From assembly GCA_003134045.1 (NCBI GenBank), contig PLAH01000161.1, positions 69,849 to 133,848 of the forward strand: 64,000 nt of DNA, read 5' to 3'. Under the pieces are notes generated by a model, which did no database searches, had not been told where the DNA came from, and worked only from the letters and a program-made list of their open reading frames with translations. This document shows positions 9,341 to 18,138 of the stretch, one piece after another. The translations under genes were made by a program, and so were the position numbers. Position 1 is the stretch's first letter, and each line of letters opens with the position of its first letter. The DNA is from Gammaproteobacteria bacterium. GTDB lineage: Bacteria; Pseudomonadota; Gammaproteobacteria; Steroidobacterales; Steroidobacteraceae.

Positions 9341-9967
9341 TTGAAGAATCTTGCCTGGGTCCTGTGCGCGGTCTTGGCGCTCGCAACGTCGGCGGCTTCG
9401 GCTGCATCCAATGGCAATGGGCGCAAGCTCTACAAATGGGTGGACGTACAGGGGATCACTCATTACGGCGACAGCATCCCGCCGGAATATGCGGCACAGG
9501 AACAGCACGTCATCAACTCGCTCGGGATCGAAACCGAGCATGTGGACGCGCAGAAGAGCGCCGAACAAGCGGCCGCCGAGGAACAGAAAAGAATCGATGC
9601 CGAGCAGAGCGCGAGCCGGGATAAGAACTTGCTGAATACCTACGGCGCGGTGTCGGAGATCGAGCGTCTGCGCGATCAGCGTCTGGCGCTGCTGATGGAC
9701 CAGGTGAAAGTCACCGGGCAGTTCCTCGAAGTATTGAATGGCCGCCTGAAGAAGCTGCGCGTCGCCAGCATGCGCTTCAGGCCGTACAGCAGCGATCCAA
9801 AAGCCCCCCCCATGTCCGATCAAATCGCCGAGGATCTGGTGCGGGTGGGCATCGACATCCATACGCAAGAACAGAATCTTCGCGAAAAGCGCAGCGAGGA
9901 GTCCGCCATGAGCAAGCAGTTCGAGAGCGATATCGCGCGCTTCAAACAATTGAAAGGCATCCATTGA
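9341..9967 (+). CDS. Secreted DUF4124 domain protein with coiled coil
   Basis: From the TTG at 9341 (GGGGGG just upstream) the protein begins with a clean signal peptide of about 21 residues ending ATSAASA; an ATG at 9311 would add an unlike extension. After cleavage comes the DUF4124 pattern KLYKWVDVQGITHYGDSIPP. The remaining residues are charged and rich in Glu, Gln, Lys and Arg, and probably form a long coiled coil. Its TGA overlaps the TTG of coaBC (TTGA), so the two genes are probably cotranslated. Role unknown; periplasmic by signal peptide. Confidence 0.8.
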   Translation: MKNLAWVLCAVLALATSAASAASNGNGRKLYKWVDVQGITHYGDSIPPEYAAQEQHVINSLGIETEHVDAQKSAEQAAAEEQKRIDAEQSASRDKNLLNTYGAVSEIERLRDQRLALLMDQVKVTGQFLEVLNGRLKKLRVASMRFRPYSSDPKAPPMSDQIAEDLVRVGIDIHTQEQNLREKRSEESAMSKQFESDIARFKQLKGIH

Positions 9968-11247
9968 CGATCAAGACACGCATATTGCTCGGGGTTACCG
10001 GCGGGATCGCCGCCTACAAGAGTCCTGATCTGGTCCGCCGTCTGATCGAGCGCGGCGCAGAGGTCCAAGTGGTCATGACCGCGGCGGCGCAGAAATTCAT
10101 CACTCCGATGAGTTTCCAGGCCGTATCGGGGCGGCCCACCCGCAGCGATCTCTGGGACAGCGCCGCGGAAGCCGCGATGGGACACATCGAACTCGCCCGC
10201 TGGGCCCAGCTCGTGCTGATTGCCCCCGCCAGCGCCGATTTTCTCGCCCGCCTGGCCGGTGGCCGCGCGGATGATTTGTTGACCACCCTATGCCTGGCGA
10301 CCGAGGCGCCGGTGGTCCTGGCGCCGGCCATGAACCGGATCATGTGGGCCAACAAGGCCACGCAGGCAAACGTCGATACCGTGGTGTCCCGCGGCGTGCG
10401 CATCCTCGGGCCGGCCTCCGGCGGCCAAGCCTGCGGTGAGATCGGCGCAGGACGGATGTGGGAGCCGATCGAGCTCGCGGAGAGCTTGCTGCAGCCGCCG
10501 CCCAATGCAGGATTGCTGGCAGGTCTCAATGTGCTCATCACCGCGGGCCCCACCCGCGAGCGGCTCGATCCGGTCCGCTACCTGACGAACCGCAGCTCCG
10601 GGAAAATGGGCTTCGCCGTCGCCGAGGCCGCGCGTGAAGCGGGGGCGCACGTCACCCTGGTGAGCGGACCCGTTCAATTACAGACGCCCGCCGGCATTAC
10701 GCGCATCAATGTCGAAAGTGCGCGAGAGATGTACGCGGCCGTGCACCGGCACATTGCCGAGGCGGATGTGTTCATCGCCGCCGCCGCCGTCGCCGATTTT
10801 CAGCCCGTTACCGTGGCCAAGCACAAGATCAAGAAGCAAGGCGTGTCGGTCAAGCTCGAGCTCGAACCCGCGCCGGATATCGTCAAATCCGTGGCCGACA
10901 TGGCGAAGCGGCCCTTCGTGGTGGGATTTGCCGCGGAAACCGACAACGTCGAGGACAACGCGCGCAGCAAACTCAAGCGCAAGAAACTCGACATGATTGC
11001 CGCCAACCAGGTCGGCGACGGCATTGCGTTCGATTGCGACGACAACGCCCTGACCGTGCTCTGGCCCGGCGGCAAGACCGAGGTCCCCCGTGGGCCGAAG
11101 ATCGACGTTGCCCGCGCGCTGGTCGCGCTGATCGTCGAACGCCTGCCGCCCCCCGATGGCAGTCCACGGCGCGGTGCACGCAAGCGCCGCCCCACACCAC
11201 CCGCCGATCCGCGCGCGCGGCTGCGCAGCCGCCGTGCGCGCCGCTAG
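9964..11247 (+). CDS. coaBC: Bifunctional phosphopantothenoylcysteine decarboxylase / phosphopantothenate-cysteine ligase
   Basis: A 427-residue bifunctional coenzyme A enzyme. The first half is the flavoprotein decarboxylase: [12 protein letters not shown], the catalytic-His region MGHIELARW, substrate motif PAMNRIMW and the active-site Cys in [10 protein letters not shown]. The second half is the CTP-dependent ligase: [25 protein letters not shown] and VGFAAETD. The TTG start overlaps the upstream stop codon. The last 30 or so residues are an Arg/Pro-rich tail not usual for the family, which may be real or a consequence of a lost stop codon. Confidence 0.95.
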   Translation: MTIKTRILLGVTGGIAAYKSPDLVRRLIERGAEVQVVMTAAAQKFITPMSFQAVSGRPTRSDLWDSAAEAAMGHIELARWAQLVLIAPASADFLARLAGGRADDLLTTLCLATEAPVVLAPAMNRIMWANKATQANVDTVVSRGVRILGPASGGQACGEIGAGRMWEPIELAESLLQPPPNAGLLAGLNVLITAGPTRERLDPVRYLTNRSSGKMGFAVAEAAREAGAHVTLVSGPVQLQTPAGITRINVESAREMYAAVHRHIAEADVFIAAAAVADFQPVTVAKHKIKKQGVSVKLELEPAPDIVKSVADMAKRPFVVGFAAETDNVEDNARSKLKRKKLDMIAANQVGDGIAFDCDDNALTVLWPGGKTEVPRGPKIDVARALVALIVERLPPPDGSPRRGARKRRPTPPADPRARLRSRRARR

Positions 11248-11275
11248 CGTGAGCGCCGCGTCCCTCAACCGCAAA

Positions 11276-11722
11276 ATGAAGTTGCGGATCCTCGACCCGC
11301 GCATCGGTCGGGAATTCCCGCTGCCGCACCACGCCACCGCCGGCGCGGCGGGCATGGACCTGCGCGCCTGTATCGACGCACCCATGGTCTTGAGTCCGGG
11401 CGCCGCCGAGTTGATCCCGACGGGGATTTCCATCTTCGTCGAGGACCCCGATCTTGCCGCGCTGTTGCTGCCGCGATCCGGGCTCGGCCACAAGAACGGC
11501 ATCGTGCTCGGCAATCTGGTCGGCTTGATCGATTCCGATTACCAGGGACCGCTGATGGTGTCGTGCTGGAACCGCGGAACAGCGCCCTTCACCATCGCTC
11601 CGGGCGACCGCATTGCACAGATGGTGATCGTGCCCGTGGTGCATGTGGATTTCGAGGTGGTCGAAGACTTTGCGGCGTCGGTTCGCGGCGCGGGCGGCTT
11701 CGGGAGTTCGGGACGAGCATGA
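11276..11722 (+). CDS. dut: Deoxyuridine 5'-triphosphate nucleotidohydrolase
   Basis: A 148-residue trimeric dUTPase that hydrolyses dUTP to dUMP and PPi, keeping uracil out of DNA. All five family motifs are visible in order: [35 protein letters not shown] and the C-terminal [10 protein letters not shown] arm. The ATG at 11276 matches the usual N-terminus ([10 protein letters not shown]); a GTG at 11249 is also possible. It follows coaBC by 28 nt, a common gammaproteobacterial order. Confidence 0.97.
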   Translation: MKLRILDPRIGREFPLPHHATAGAAGMDLRACIDAPMVLSPGAAELIPTGISIFVEDPDLAALLLPRSGLGHKNGIVLGNLVGLIDSDYQGPLMVSCWNRGTAPFTIAPGDRIAQMVIVPVVHVDFEVVEDFAASVRGAGGFGSSGRA

Positions 11723-11897
11723 GCCCCGGTAGGGCACGCTCGTGGGGACGCCTGCAAGAGTCACAGTTGAGGAACGCCTGCAGGCTCACCATTGGCGTAG
11801 CTCGCAAACGCCCCCGCCTCGTCGGCGCTGCGGATCTCGACGTTCGCCCACGAAATGACCGTAGAGTGTTTCGCTCCGCGCACCCATGCTCGCACGC

Positions 11898-12572
11898 ATG
11901 GCTATTCGAGACTGGCCGATCGACGAGCGGCCGCGGGAGAAACTGCTGGAAAAGGGCGCGGCGGCGCTGTCCGATGCCGAGCTGCTCGCCATCATGCTGC
12001 GCACCGGGGTGTCCGGGCGCTCCGCGCTCGATGTGGCACGCGCCGTGCTCGCCAACTTCAAGTCGCTGCGCAAGCTGATCGCGGCCGATCGCCAGCGCTT
12101 CTGCGCCGAGGCCGGCTTGGGCCCCGCCCGATTCGCCGAATTGCAGGCCGCGATCGAAATCTCGCGCCGGCAACTCAGCGAGTCGCTGCGCGCCGGACCG
12201 TCCCTGACGACGCCGCGAGTGACCTGCGATTTTCTCTCGGCAAAACTGCGCGACCTCGAGCACGAAATATTCTGTTGCCTATACCTGGACAAGCGGCATC
12301 GATTGATCCACTACGAGGAGCTGTTCCGGGGCACCATCGACGGCGCCAGCGTGCATCCGCGGGAAATCGTCAAGCTCGCCTTGCAACGCAACTCCGCCGC
12401 GGTCATCGTCGCCCACAATCACCCCTCGGGCGTTGCCGAGCCCAGCCAGGCCGACGAACTCATCACGCAGCGGCTGAAGGAAGCGCTCGCGTTGGTGGAC
12501 ATACGCCTGCTGGATCACATCATCGTAGGCGACGGCGTCAGCGTCTCGCTCGCGGAGCGGGGCTTATTGTGA
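11898..12572 (+). CDS. radC: RadC family JAB/MPN-domain protein
   Basis: A 224-residue RadC-family protein. The N-terminal helix-hairpin-helix part has [20 protein letters not shown] and ends near residue 100. The C-terminal JAMM metalloprotease-like domain has the metal motif [14 protein letters not shown] and upstream [18 protein letters not shown]. The historical DNA-repair role has been withdrawn for the E. coli protein; the biochemical function is unsettled. An ATG at 11886 is the alternative start. Confidence 0.93.
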   Translation: MAIRDWPIDERPREKLLEKGAAALSDAELLAIMLRTGVSGRSALDVARAVLANFKSLRKLIAADRQRFCAEAGLGPARFAELQAAIEISRRQLSESLRAGPSLTTPRVTCDFLSAKLRDLEHEIFCCLYLDKRHRLIHYEELFRGTIDGASVHPREIVKLALQRNSAAVIVAHNHPSGVAEPSQADELITQRLKEALALVDIRLLDHIIVGDGVSVSLAERGLL

Positions 12573-12788
12573 ATCTCGCTGCTCGCTCGCCGTCCACAGC
12601 GCCGCCTTGGCGTCGCCCGCCGCAAACACCTCGTGTCCGAGCTCCGCCAGCATGTCCAAGGCGGCCATCCGGATGAACTCGTCGTCTTCGACGAAAAGAA
12701 TCTTCAGGGTATGCGGGCGCTCGTCGACGGCGGCCGGAGGTGCGAGTTTTTTCCCGGCCGACTCCGAACGCTGTTGCTCTGCGGCCAC
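12564..12788 (-). pseudogene. Remnant of a response-regulator receiver domain
   Basis: The frame encodes LKILFVEDDEFIRMAALDML then AELGHEVFAAGDAKAAL, clearly the first 40 or so residues of a CheY-like receiver domain (beta1, the acidic pair DD, alpha1, beta2). It then becomes unrelated sequence and stops inside the 3' end of radC. The phospho-acceptor Asp, the Thr/Ser and the Lys are all missing, so it cannot act as a receiver. Upstream the frame continues without an ATG (GTG at 12788) into low-complexity sequence, so this may be the end of a decayed hybrid kinase or regulator. Confidence 0.65.
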
Positions 12789-13025
12789 ACCTCGGGGGGC
12801 CCAACCACGAGCCGGCCCAATCGTGCCCGCGGAGCAACGAGCCCATCTCCCCGCCGCCCGCTAAAAAGCTGGCCGAACTGCTGGACTTAAGGCGCGCGCT
12901 CATCATGTCCGACGCTCTCGATTCACGCCCACCAGGCCGTGTTAAGTAATTGAAAAATATAGCTTACCGGAAGGGTTCCCGTCACCCCCGGGATGGCGTA
13001 ATAATGAGAACCGCGTCAAGACTCA

Positions 13026-13054
13026 TTGCCGAGGCGCGAGCACTCTGGTATAAA
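13026..13054 (+). promoter_or_regulatory. Sigma-70-type promoter of rpmB-rpmG
   Basis: TTGCCG (13026-13031) and TATAAA (13049-13054) are separated by exactly 17 bp, 40 bp before the rpmB start codon. The spacing and the near-consensus -10 make this the best promoter match I found in the window. Confidence 0.7.
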
Positions 13055-13094
13055 ACGCGGCTGTTCCTACGTCTTCAAGTCCAAAGGTTACGCC

Positions 13095-13331
13095 ATGTCG
13101 CGAGTCTGCCAAGTCACGGGTAAAGGCCCGAAAACGGGTAATACGGTGTCCCATGCGAATAATCGCACCCGCCGCCGATTCTTGCCGAATTTGCATACCC
13201 ATCGTTTTTGGCTGGAGACCGAAAAGCGTTTCGTCAGCCTGCGCGTGACCACGCGCGGCTTGCGCACCATCGAAAAACGCGGCGTGGACGTGGTCGTCGC
13301 CGACCTGCGCGCCCAGGGCGTCAAGGTTTAA
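13095..13331 (+). CDS. rpmB: 50S ribosomal protein L28
   Basis: A 78-residue L28. It begins [20 protein letters not shown] and continues with the expected [13 protein letters not shown] and [17 protein letters not shown] blocks. The frame upstream of 13095 contains the promoter and is not part of the protein. rpmG follows after 10 nt with its own GGAGG, forming the standard rpmB-rpmG pair. Confidence 0.98.
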   Translation: MSRVCQVTGKGPKTGNTVSHANNRTRRRFLPNLHTHRFWLETEKRFVSLRVTTRGLRTIEKRGVDVVVADLRAQGVKV

Positions 13332-13341
13332 GGAGGCTCGC

Positions 13342-13497
13342 ATGCGCGATAAAATCAAGTTGATTTCCTCGGCCGGAACCGGGCATTTCTACACCACCAC
13401 GAAGAACAAGCGGCTGCATCCCGACAAGATGGAGACCAAGAAATTCGATCCGGTCGCGCGCAAGCACGTCCCTTACAAAGAATCGAAGATCAAGTAA
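13342..13497 (+). CDS. rpmG: 50S ribosomal protein L33
   Basis: A 51-residue L33 starting at ATG with GGAGG 5 nt upstream. It reads [20 protein letters not shown], then [20 protein letters not shown], and ends KESKIK. The CxxC zinc ribbon found in some L33 forms is absent, so this is the zinc-independent type. It follows rpmB directly and precedes mutM by 33 bp. Confidence 0.97.
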   Translation: MRDKIKLISSAGTGHFYTTTKNKRLHPDKMETKKFDPVARKHVPYKESKIK

Positions 13498-13530
13498 CGG
13501 CCTTACGGCCTCTCGGGCGGGTGTCGAACG

Positions 13531-14346
13531 ATGCCCGAACTTCCTGAAGTCGAGACCACACGCCGCGGTATCGCGCCTGCCCTCATCGGCCGGCGCGTCG
13601 TCCATGCCATCGTTCGCGAACGCCGCCTGCGCTGGCCCATCGACCGTCATTTCGAAGCCGCCATCGAACACCAGTGGGTGCGCCGGGTCGAGCGCCGCGC
13701 CAAGTACATTCTGATCGGCTTCGATGCCGGCACCTTGATCCTGCACCTCGGCATGTCCGGCAGCCTGCGAGTGCTCGACGCCGCCGTACCGCCCAAACTG
13801 CACGATCACTGGGATATCGTCTTGGATTCCGGCAAGGTGCTGCGCTTTCACGATCCGCGGCGCTTCGGCAGCGCGCACTGGGTGGAAGGCAATCCGCTCG
13901 AGCACAAGCTCCTGGCCAAGCTCGCCCCGGAACCCTTGAGCGATGCGTTCGATGCCGACTATCTCTACCGAGCCACCCGCAAGCGCGCCGTCGCCATCAA
14001 GCTCTTCATCATGAATTCCCAGGTGGTCGTCGGGGTCGGCAACATCTACGCCAGCGAGGCGCTATTTCGCGCCGGCATCTCGCCGCGCCGCGCTGCGCGG
14101 CGCATCACCCGCGCCCAGGGCCAGGCGTTGACGCAGGCCATCAAGGACGTGCTCGCGGAAGCCATCGAGATCGGCGGCACGACGCTGCGCGATTACGTCA
14201 ATGCCGACGGCCTCCCCGGTTATTTTCGGCAGAAGCTCTTCGTATACGAGCGGGACGGCCAAGCCTGCCGGGTGTGCAAGTCGCCGGTGAAGCAGTTCGT
14301 GCAGGGACAGCGCTCGACCTACTGGTGCTCGGTGTGCCAGCGTTAG
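13531..14346 (+). CDS. mutM: Formamidopyrimidine-DNA glycosylase
   Basis: A 271-residue base-excision repair glycosylase/AP lyase for 8-oxoguanine and formamidopyrimidines. It begins with the invariant PELPEVE (catalytic Pro/Glu), has the helix-two-turn-helix region VVGVGNIYASEALFRAGI, and ends with a four-cysteine zinc finger (CRVCK then WCSVCQR). Length is normal. It is probably cotranscribed with rpmB and rpmG, a common arrangement. Confidence 0.97.
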   Translation: MPELPEVETTRRGIAPALIGRRVVHAIVRERRLRWPIDRHFEAAIEHQWVRRVERRAKYILIGFDAGTLILHLGMSGSLRVLDAAVPPKLHDHWDIVLDSGKVLRFHDPRRFGSAHWVEGNPLEHKLLAKLAPEPLSDAFDADYLYRATRKRAVAIKLFIMNSQVVVGVGNIYASEALFRAGISPRRAARRITRAQGQALTQAIKDVLAEAIEIGGTTLRDYVNADGLPGYFRQKLFVYERDGQACRVCKSPVKQFVQGQRSTYWCSVCQR

Positions 14347-14465
14347 CGACTGTGACCCGCTGACAGCCGTACTCGGTGCCCAATACCCGGTTCCGATATC
14401 CGCGGCTACCGATGGCGATGTCGGAAGTCATCGGCCGTGGTGCGCCGGTCCGCCGCGGCGACAAA

Positions 14466-15014
14466 TCACACGCGCGTCGACGTCAAGATTCGTGCCGCCG
14501 CCAACAGATCCGGCGCCACAAAATCCGCAGCGGTGGCCCGCTCGCCGCCCGACGGATTCGCGGCAAGCAGCACGGTCGCGGCTCCGCTATTGCGTCCGAA
14601 CTCCACATCGGACTCCTTGTCGCCAATGACCACGGCGCAGCGCGGATCGAACCCCAATTCCGCGGCCGCGCGCAGCATCAGACCGGGTGCCGGCTTGCGG
14701 CAATCGCACCCCTCCTCCGGCGCGTGCGGACAGAAATAAATGCCTTCCAGCGTGACGCCTATTTCTGCCGTCATGGCGTGCAAGCGCGCGTTCATCTCGA
14801 TGACGCCGCGCAGCGGAAATAGACCTCTGCCAACCCCGGATTGATTGGTGATGACGACGAGGCGGTAGCCCCGCGAATACAGCCAGCGCAGACCGTCGGC
14901 CGCCATGGGTTCGAACTCCAATCCAGCCGGATCGGCGAGATACCCGCGATCGATCACCAGGGTCCCGTCGCGATCCAGGATGACGACTCTCTCGCCGCCG
15001 CGATCGGGATTCAT
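14466..15014 (-). CDS. gmhB: D-glycero-beta-D-manno-heptose-1,7-bisphosphate 7-phosphatase
   Basis: A 182-residue HAD-superfamily phosphatase that removes the 7-phosphate during ADP-heptose synthesis for LPS core. The nucleophile motif is VVILDRDGTLVIDRGYL, motif II is VVITNQSGVGRG, and the GmhB zinc-binding segment is FCPHAPEEGCDCRKP, followed by MVIGDKESDVE-like motif IV. The start at 15014 overlaps the hldE stop (ATGA). It is the last gene of the heptose operon. Confidence 0.95.
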   Translation of the reverse strand: MNPDRGGERVVILDRDGTLVIDRGYLADPAGLEFEPMAADGLRWLYSRGYRLVVITNQSGVGRGLFPLRGVIEMNARLHAMTAEIGVTLEGIYFCPHAPEEGCDCRKPAPGLMLRAAAELGFDPRCAVVIGDKESDVEFGRNSGAATVLLAANPSGGERATAADFVAPDLLAAARILTSTRV

Positions 15015-16480
15015 GCGTCGGACGACCCGGCGCGTTTCACGGTCGCCGTGGTGCTGTGGCCGGGCAATAGATCCGCGAGCAACACCCTGCCCCCTCGCGC
15101 GAGCACCCACTCTGCGCCCACCACCGTTTCCACCGTGTAATCGGCCCCTTTCACCAAGACGTCGGGTTCCAGTACTTCGATGAGCCGAAGCGGCGTGTCT
15201 TCGGCGAAAATGACGACGGCGTCCACCGACTTCACTGCCGCCAGCACGGTCGCGCGCGCGACTTCACCTTGCACGGGTCTGTCAGGGCCCTTCAAGCGGC
15301 GGATCGACAAATCGGCATTGAGCCCGACGATCAAACGATCCGCGCTGCGGCGCGCTTGTTCCAACAGCGAAATATGTCCCGGATGCAGCAGATCGAAGCA
15401 GCCGTTGGTGAATGCAATCTTCAAGCCCTGATCGCGCCAGCTCCGCGCCAGCTGCAATGCATTCTCCACCGCGAATATCTTCTGGGGGTCGGCGCGTCCG
15501 CCCAAAGGAGCGAGTGCGGCGACGACTTCTCCGCTGGTGACCGTGGCCGTACCCCGCTTGCCGACGACGAGGCCGGCCGCCATGTTTGCCAAGGTGCAGG
15601 CTTGAACCACATCGCCGCCGGCGGCCAATCCAAGCGACAGGGTCGCCACTACCGTGTCGCCGGCGCCGGAGACATCGAACACCTGCCGGGCCGAGGTCGG
15701 CAAATGGACGGCAGCTCGGTCTCGGCAGATGATCGACATACCGTCCTTGCCGCGCGTCACGACCATGACATCGCAGACATCCTGCCCCATCATGCTCATC
15801 GCTGCCGCGGCGATTTCATCGTCCGTGACGCACTCGCCCCCGTAAGCCTGCTGCAGCTCCAGCCGGTTCGGCGTGAGGATGCTGGCGCCGCGGTATCGCA
15901 CCAAATTCTTCGCCTTGGGATCGACGATGACCGTCTTGCCGGCGCTCCGTGCCGCATCGATCGCGGCGCGCGCCATCGAGTCGGACAGCACACCCTTGGC
16001 ATAATCGGAGAGCACGACCGCATCGGCATCGCGCAGCGCCGCGATGTAGTCGTCGAGCACGCGTCGTTCGACGGCCGGGGCGAGCGGCGTCCGGCTCTCC
16101 CGGTCCGCCCGCATGACCTGCTGGCCGTCGGCGACGTAGCGAGTTTTGACGGACGTGGGACGCGACGCGTCCGCAATCAGATGCGGCTCGATGGTCGGCG
16201 ATGCGGCCAATTGCGTCGTCAAATCGAGCGCGGCGAGATCGTCGCCCACGACCCCCAACAGGATCGCACGAGCCCCCAACGCGGCAATGTTGCGGGCCAC
16301 GTTGGCGGCGCCCCCCGGCATGTCCATGATCCGGTCCACGTTGACCACCGGGATGGGCGCCTCGGGAGAAATTCGCTCGACCGAACCATAGACGAATCGA
16401 TCGAGCATGACGTCGCCCAGCACGAGAATCCGCGCCGCGTGGAATCCCTCCAACAGCCCGGACAATGTCGTGAACTGCAT
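15011..16480 (-). CDS. hldE: Bifunctional heptose 7-phosphate kinase / heptose 1-phosphate adenylyltransferase
   Basis: A 489-residue fusion of two steps of ADP-heptose synthesis. Residues 1 to about 320 are a PfkB/ribokinase-type kinase (ILVLGDVMLDRFVYGSVERI near the start; the catalytic DVSGAGDTVVA motif later). The C-terminal 150 residues are a cytidylyltransferase-like domain with TNGCFDLLHPGHISLL (HxGH motif). Both halves look intact. gmhA lies just upstream with a 6-bp gap and gmhB overlaps downstream. Confidence 0.97.
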   Translation of the reverse strand: MQFTTLSGLLEGFHAARILVLGDVMLDRFVYGSVERISPEAPIPVVNVDRIMDMPGGAANVARNIAALGARAILLGVVGDDLAALDLTTQLAASPTIEPHLIADASRPTSVKTRYVADGQQVMRADRESRTPLAPAVERRVLDDYIAALRDADAVVLSDYAKGVLSDSMARAAIDAARSAGKTVIVDPKAKNLVRYRGASILTPNRLELQQAYGGECVTDDEIAAAAMSMMGQDVCDVMVVTRGKDGMSIICRDRAAVHLPTSARQVFDVSGAGDTVVATLSLGLAAGGDVVQACTLANMAAGLVVGKRGTATVTSGEVVAALAPLGGRADPQKIFAVENALQLARSWRDQGLKIAFTNGCFDLLHPGHISLLEQARRSADRLIVGLNADLSIRRLKGPDRPVQGEVARATVLAAVKSVDAVVIFAEDTPLRLIEVLEPDVLVKGADYTVETVVGAEWVLARGGRVLLADLLPGHSTTATVKRAGSSDA

Positions 16481-16486
16481 GACGGG

Positions 16487-17101
16487 TTATCCGAGGCCGA
16501 GGCGCTGTTCCAACGCTTTGCACAGCACGTGGCCGATCGTGATGTGCATTTCTTGAATCCTGGCCGTGACGGCCGAGGGCACCACGATCAGAGCGTCGCA
16601 TTCGTCGCGCATCTGCCCGCCCGTACCGCCGGTCAGACCGATCGTTTTCAGCCCCAGGCAGCGGGCTCGACGCAAGCCGCGCAGCACATTGGCACTGTTG
16701 CCCGACGTCGAAATCCCCATCGCGACATCGTGTTGGCGCGCCAAACCTTCGATCTGCCGCTCGAACACGGCATCGAACCCCAAGTCGTTCGCGCAGGCGG
16801 TCAGCGCGGACGTATCCGTCGTGAGCGCGATGGCCGACAGCGCGGGACGGTCCGCCTTGTAGCGAATGATGAGTTCCGCGGCGAGGTGCTGCGCATCGGC
16901 GGCGCTGCCGCCGTTGCCGAATATCAACAGCTTGCCGCCTTGGCGCAGAGCCTGGTCGATCAGATCCAGGGTCCGGATGAACGGCGCGTCGATCATCGCG
17001 ACGGTCGCCTCGAACACCTCGCGGTGCTCGCACAGTTCCTGCCGCAGCACGGCCGAGGCTTCCCCGGTGGCTAATTCGCCGGCTCGAAACTGGTGTAACA
17101 T
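16487..17101 (-). CDS. gmhA: Sedoheptulose 7-phosphate isomerase (SIS domain)
   Basis: A 204-residue SIS-domain isomerase converting sedoheptulose 7-phosphate to D-glycero-D-manno-heptose 7-phosphate. The phosphosugar-binding segments LLIFGNGGSAADAQHLAAE, ISTSGNSANVL and the ITIGHVLCKALE helix (catalytic His) are present. The start at 17101 gives a standard GmhA length; the frame beyond it reads through hldD in another frame. It is the second gene of the heptose operon. Confidence 0.93.
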   Translation of the reverse strand: MLHQFRAGELATGEASAVLRQELCEHREVFEATVAMIDAPFIRTLDLIDQALRQGGKLLIFGNGGSAADAQHLAAELIIRYKADRPALSAIALTTDTSALTACANDLGFDAVFERQIEGLARQHDVAMGISTSGNSANVLRGLRRARCLGLKTIGLTGGTGGQMRDECDALIVVPSAVTARIQEMHITIGHVLCKALEQRLGLG

Positions 17102-17120
17102 GATGAATGCCTTGGAAAAA

Positions 17121-18104
17121 TTAGCGGTACGGGTCGTCCGTCGCCAAGTAATTGCGGACGTAGTCCGAGACGCCTTCTTCCAGTGAAGTAAAGGGCCGAT
17201 CGTAGCCCACCGAGCGCAATCGTTGCATGCGCGCTTCGGTGAAGTATTGATATTTATCGCGCAACGCCGGCGGCATGTCGATGAATTCGACGACGCACGG
17301 CCGATCCGCCGCGTCGAACAATGCGCCGGCCAGATCGAGCCAACTGCGGGCCCTACCGGTGCCCACATTGAACAACCCGGAGATCCGCTCGTGATCCAAC
17401 AACCAGAGGACGATGTCGACACAGTCCCTGACGTAGATGAAATCGCGCAGCTGGCCGCCATCGGCGTAAGCAGGCCGGCCGCTGCGAAACAAGCGCAGCG
17501 GTTGGCCCTCGACGATTTGCGCATAGTTCTTGGCCACGACGCTCTGCATCGAGCCCTTGTGGTATTCGTTGGGCCCGTAGACATTGAAGAATTTGAGGCC
17601 CACGCACTGCGGCGGCAAGGCGCTCGCCCGCGCCGCGAGCCGGGCGATGCGCCGGTCCACGACATGTTTGCTCCACCCGTAGGCATTGAGCGGCCGCAGC
17701 GCCGCCAGCGCTTCGCGGCTGAACTCATCGTCGAAGCCGCGGGCGCCGTCGCCATAGGTCGCCGCCGAGGATGCGTAGATGAATCGGACCTGCGCCTCGG
17801 TACACCAGTCCAACAATGCCAGCGTGTGCCTGATGTTGTGGGAAACGATCAGATCGACGTTCGTTTCGGTGGTCGCGCTGATCGCACCCAAGTGAATCAC
17901 TGCCTCGACGCTCGCCCGATTGTGGCGCAGCCATGCGGGCAGGTCGTCGGGCGCGATCAGGGCCGCGATCTCGTGTTTCGCGAGATTGCGCCAACGCTCG
18001 TCGCTGCGGAGCCAATCGCTGACGACGATTTCCCCGCCGCCCGCGGCCAGCGCCGCGACCACATTGGAGCCGATGAATCCGGCGCCGCCCGTTACCACAT
18101 ACAC
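17121..18104 (-). CDS. hldD: ADP-L-glycero-D-manno-heptose 6-epimerase
   Basis: A 327-residue extended short-chain dehydrogenase/reductase. The NADP-binding motif is VTGGAGFIGSNV at the N-terminus, followed by the HLGAISATTETN segment typical of HldD, YASSAATYG and the catalytic YGWSK (YxxxK). It performs the last step, epimerising ADP-D,D-heptose to ADP-L,D-heptose. As first gene of hldD-gmhA-hldE-gmhB it completes the pathway in one operon. Confidence 0.96.
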   Translation of the reverse strand: MYVVTGGAGFIGSNVVAALAAGGGEIVVSDWLRSDERWRNLAKHEIAALIAPDDLPAWLRHNRASVEAVIHLGAISATTETNVDLIVSHNIRHTLALLDWCTEAQVRFIYASSAATYGDGARGFDDEFSREALAALRPLNAYGWSKHVVDRRIARLAARASALPPQCVGLKFFNVYGPNEYHKGSMQSVVAKNYAQIVEGQPLRLFRSGRPAYADGGQLRDFIYVRDCVDIVLWLLDHERISGLFNVGTGRARSWLDLAGALFDAADRPCVVEFIDMPPALRDKYQYFTEARMQRLRSVGYDRPFTSLEEGVSDYVRNYLATDDPYR

Positions 18105-18138
18105 TTCGAATCGCTCCCGCGGTCAGACGCCGCGTCGA

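Noticed and set aside
15269..17074. Open frame of 600 codons on the plus strand
   Set aside because: Antisense to hldE and gmhA, which have complete catalytic motifs.
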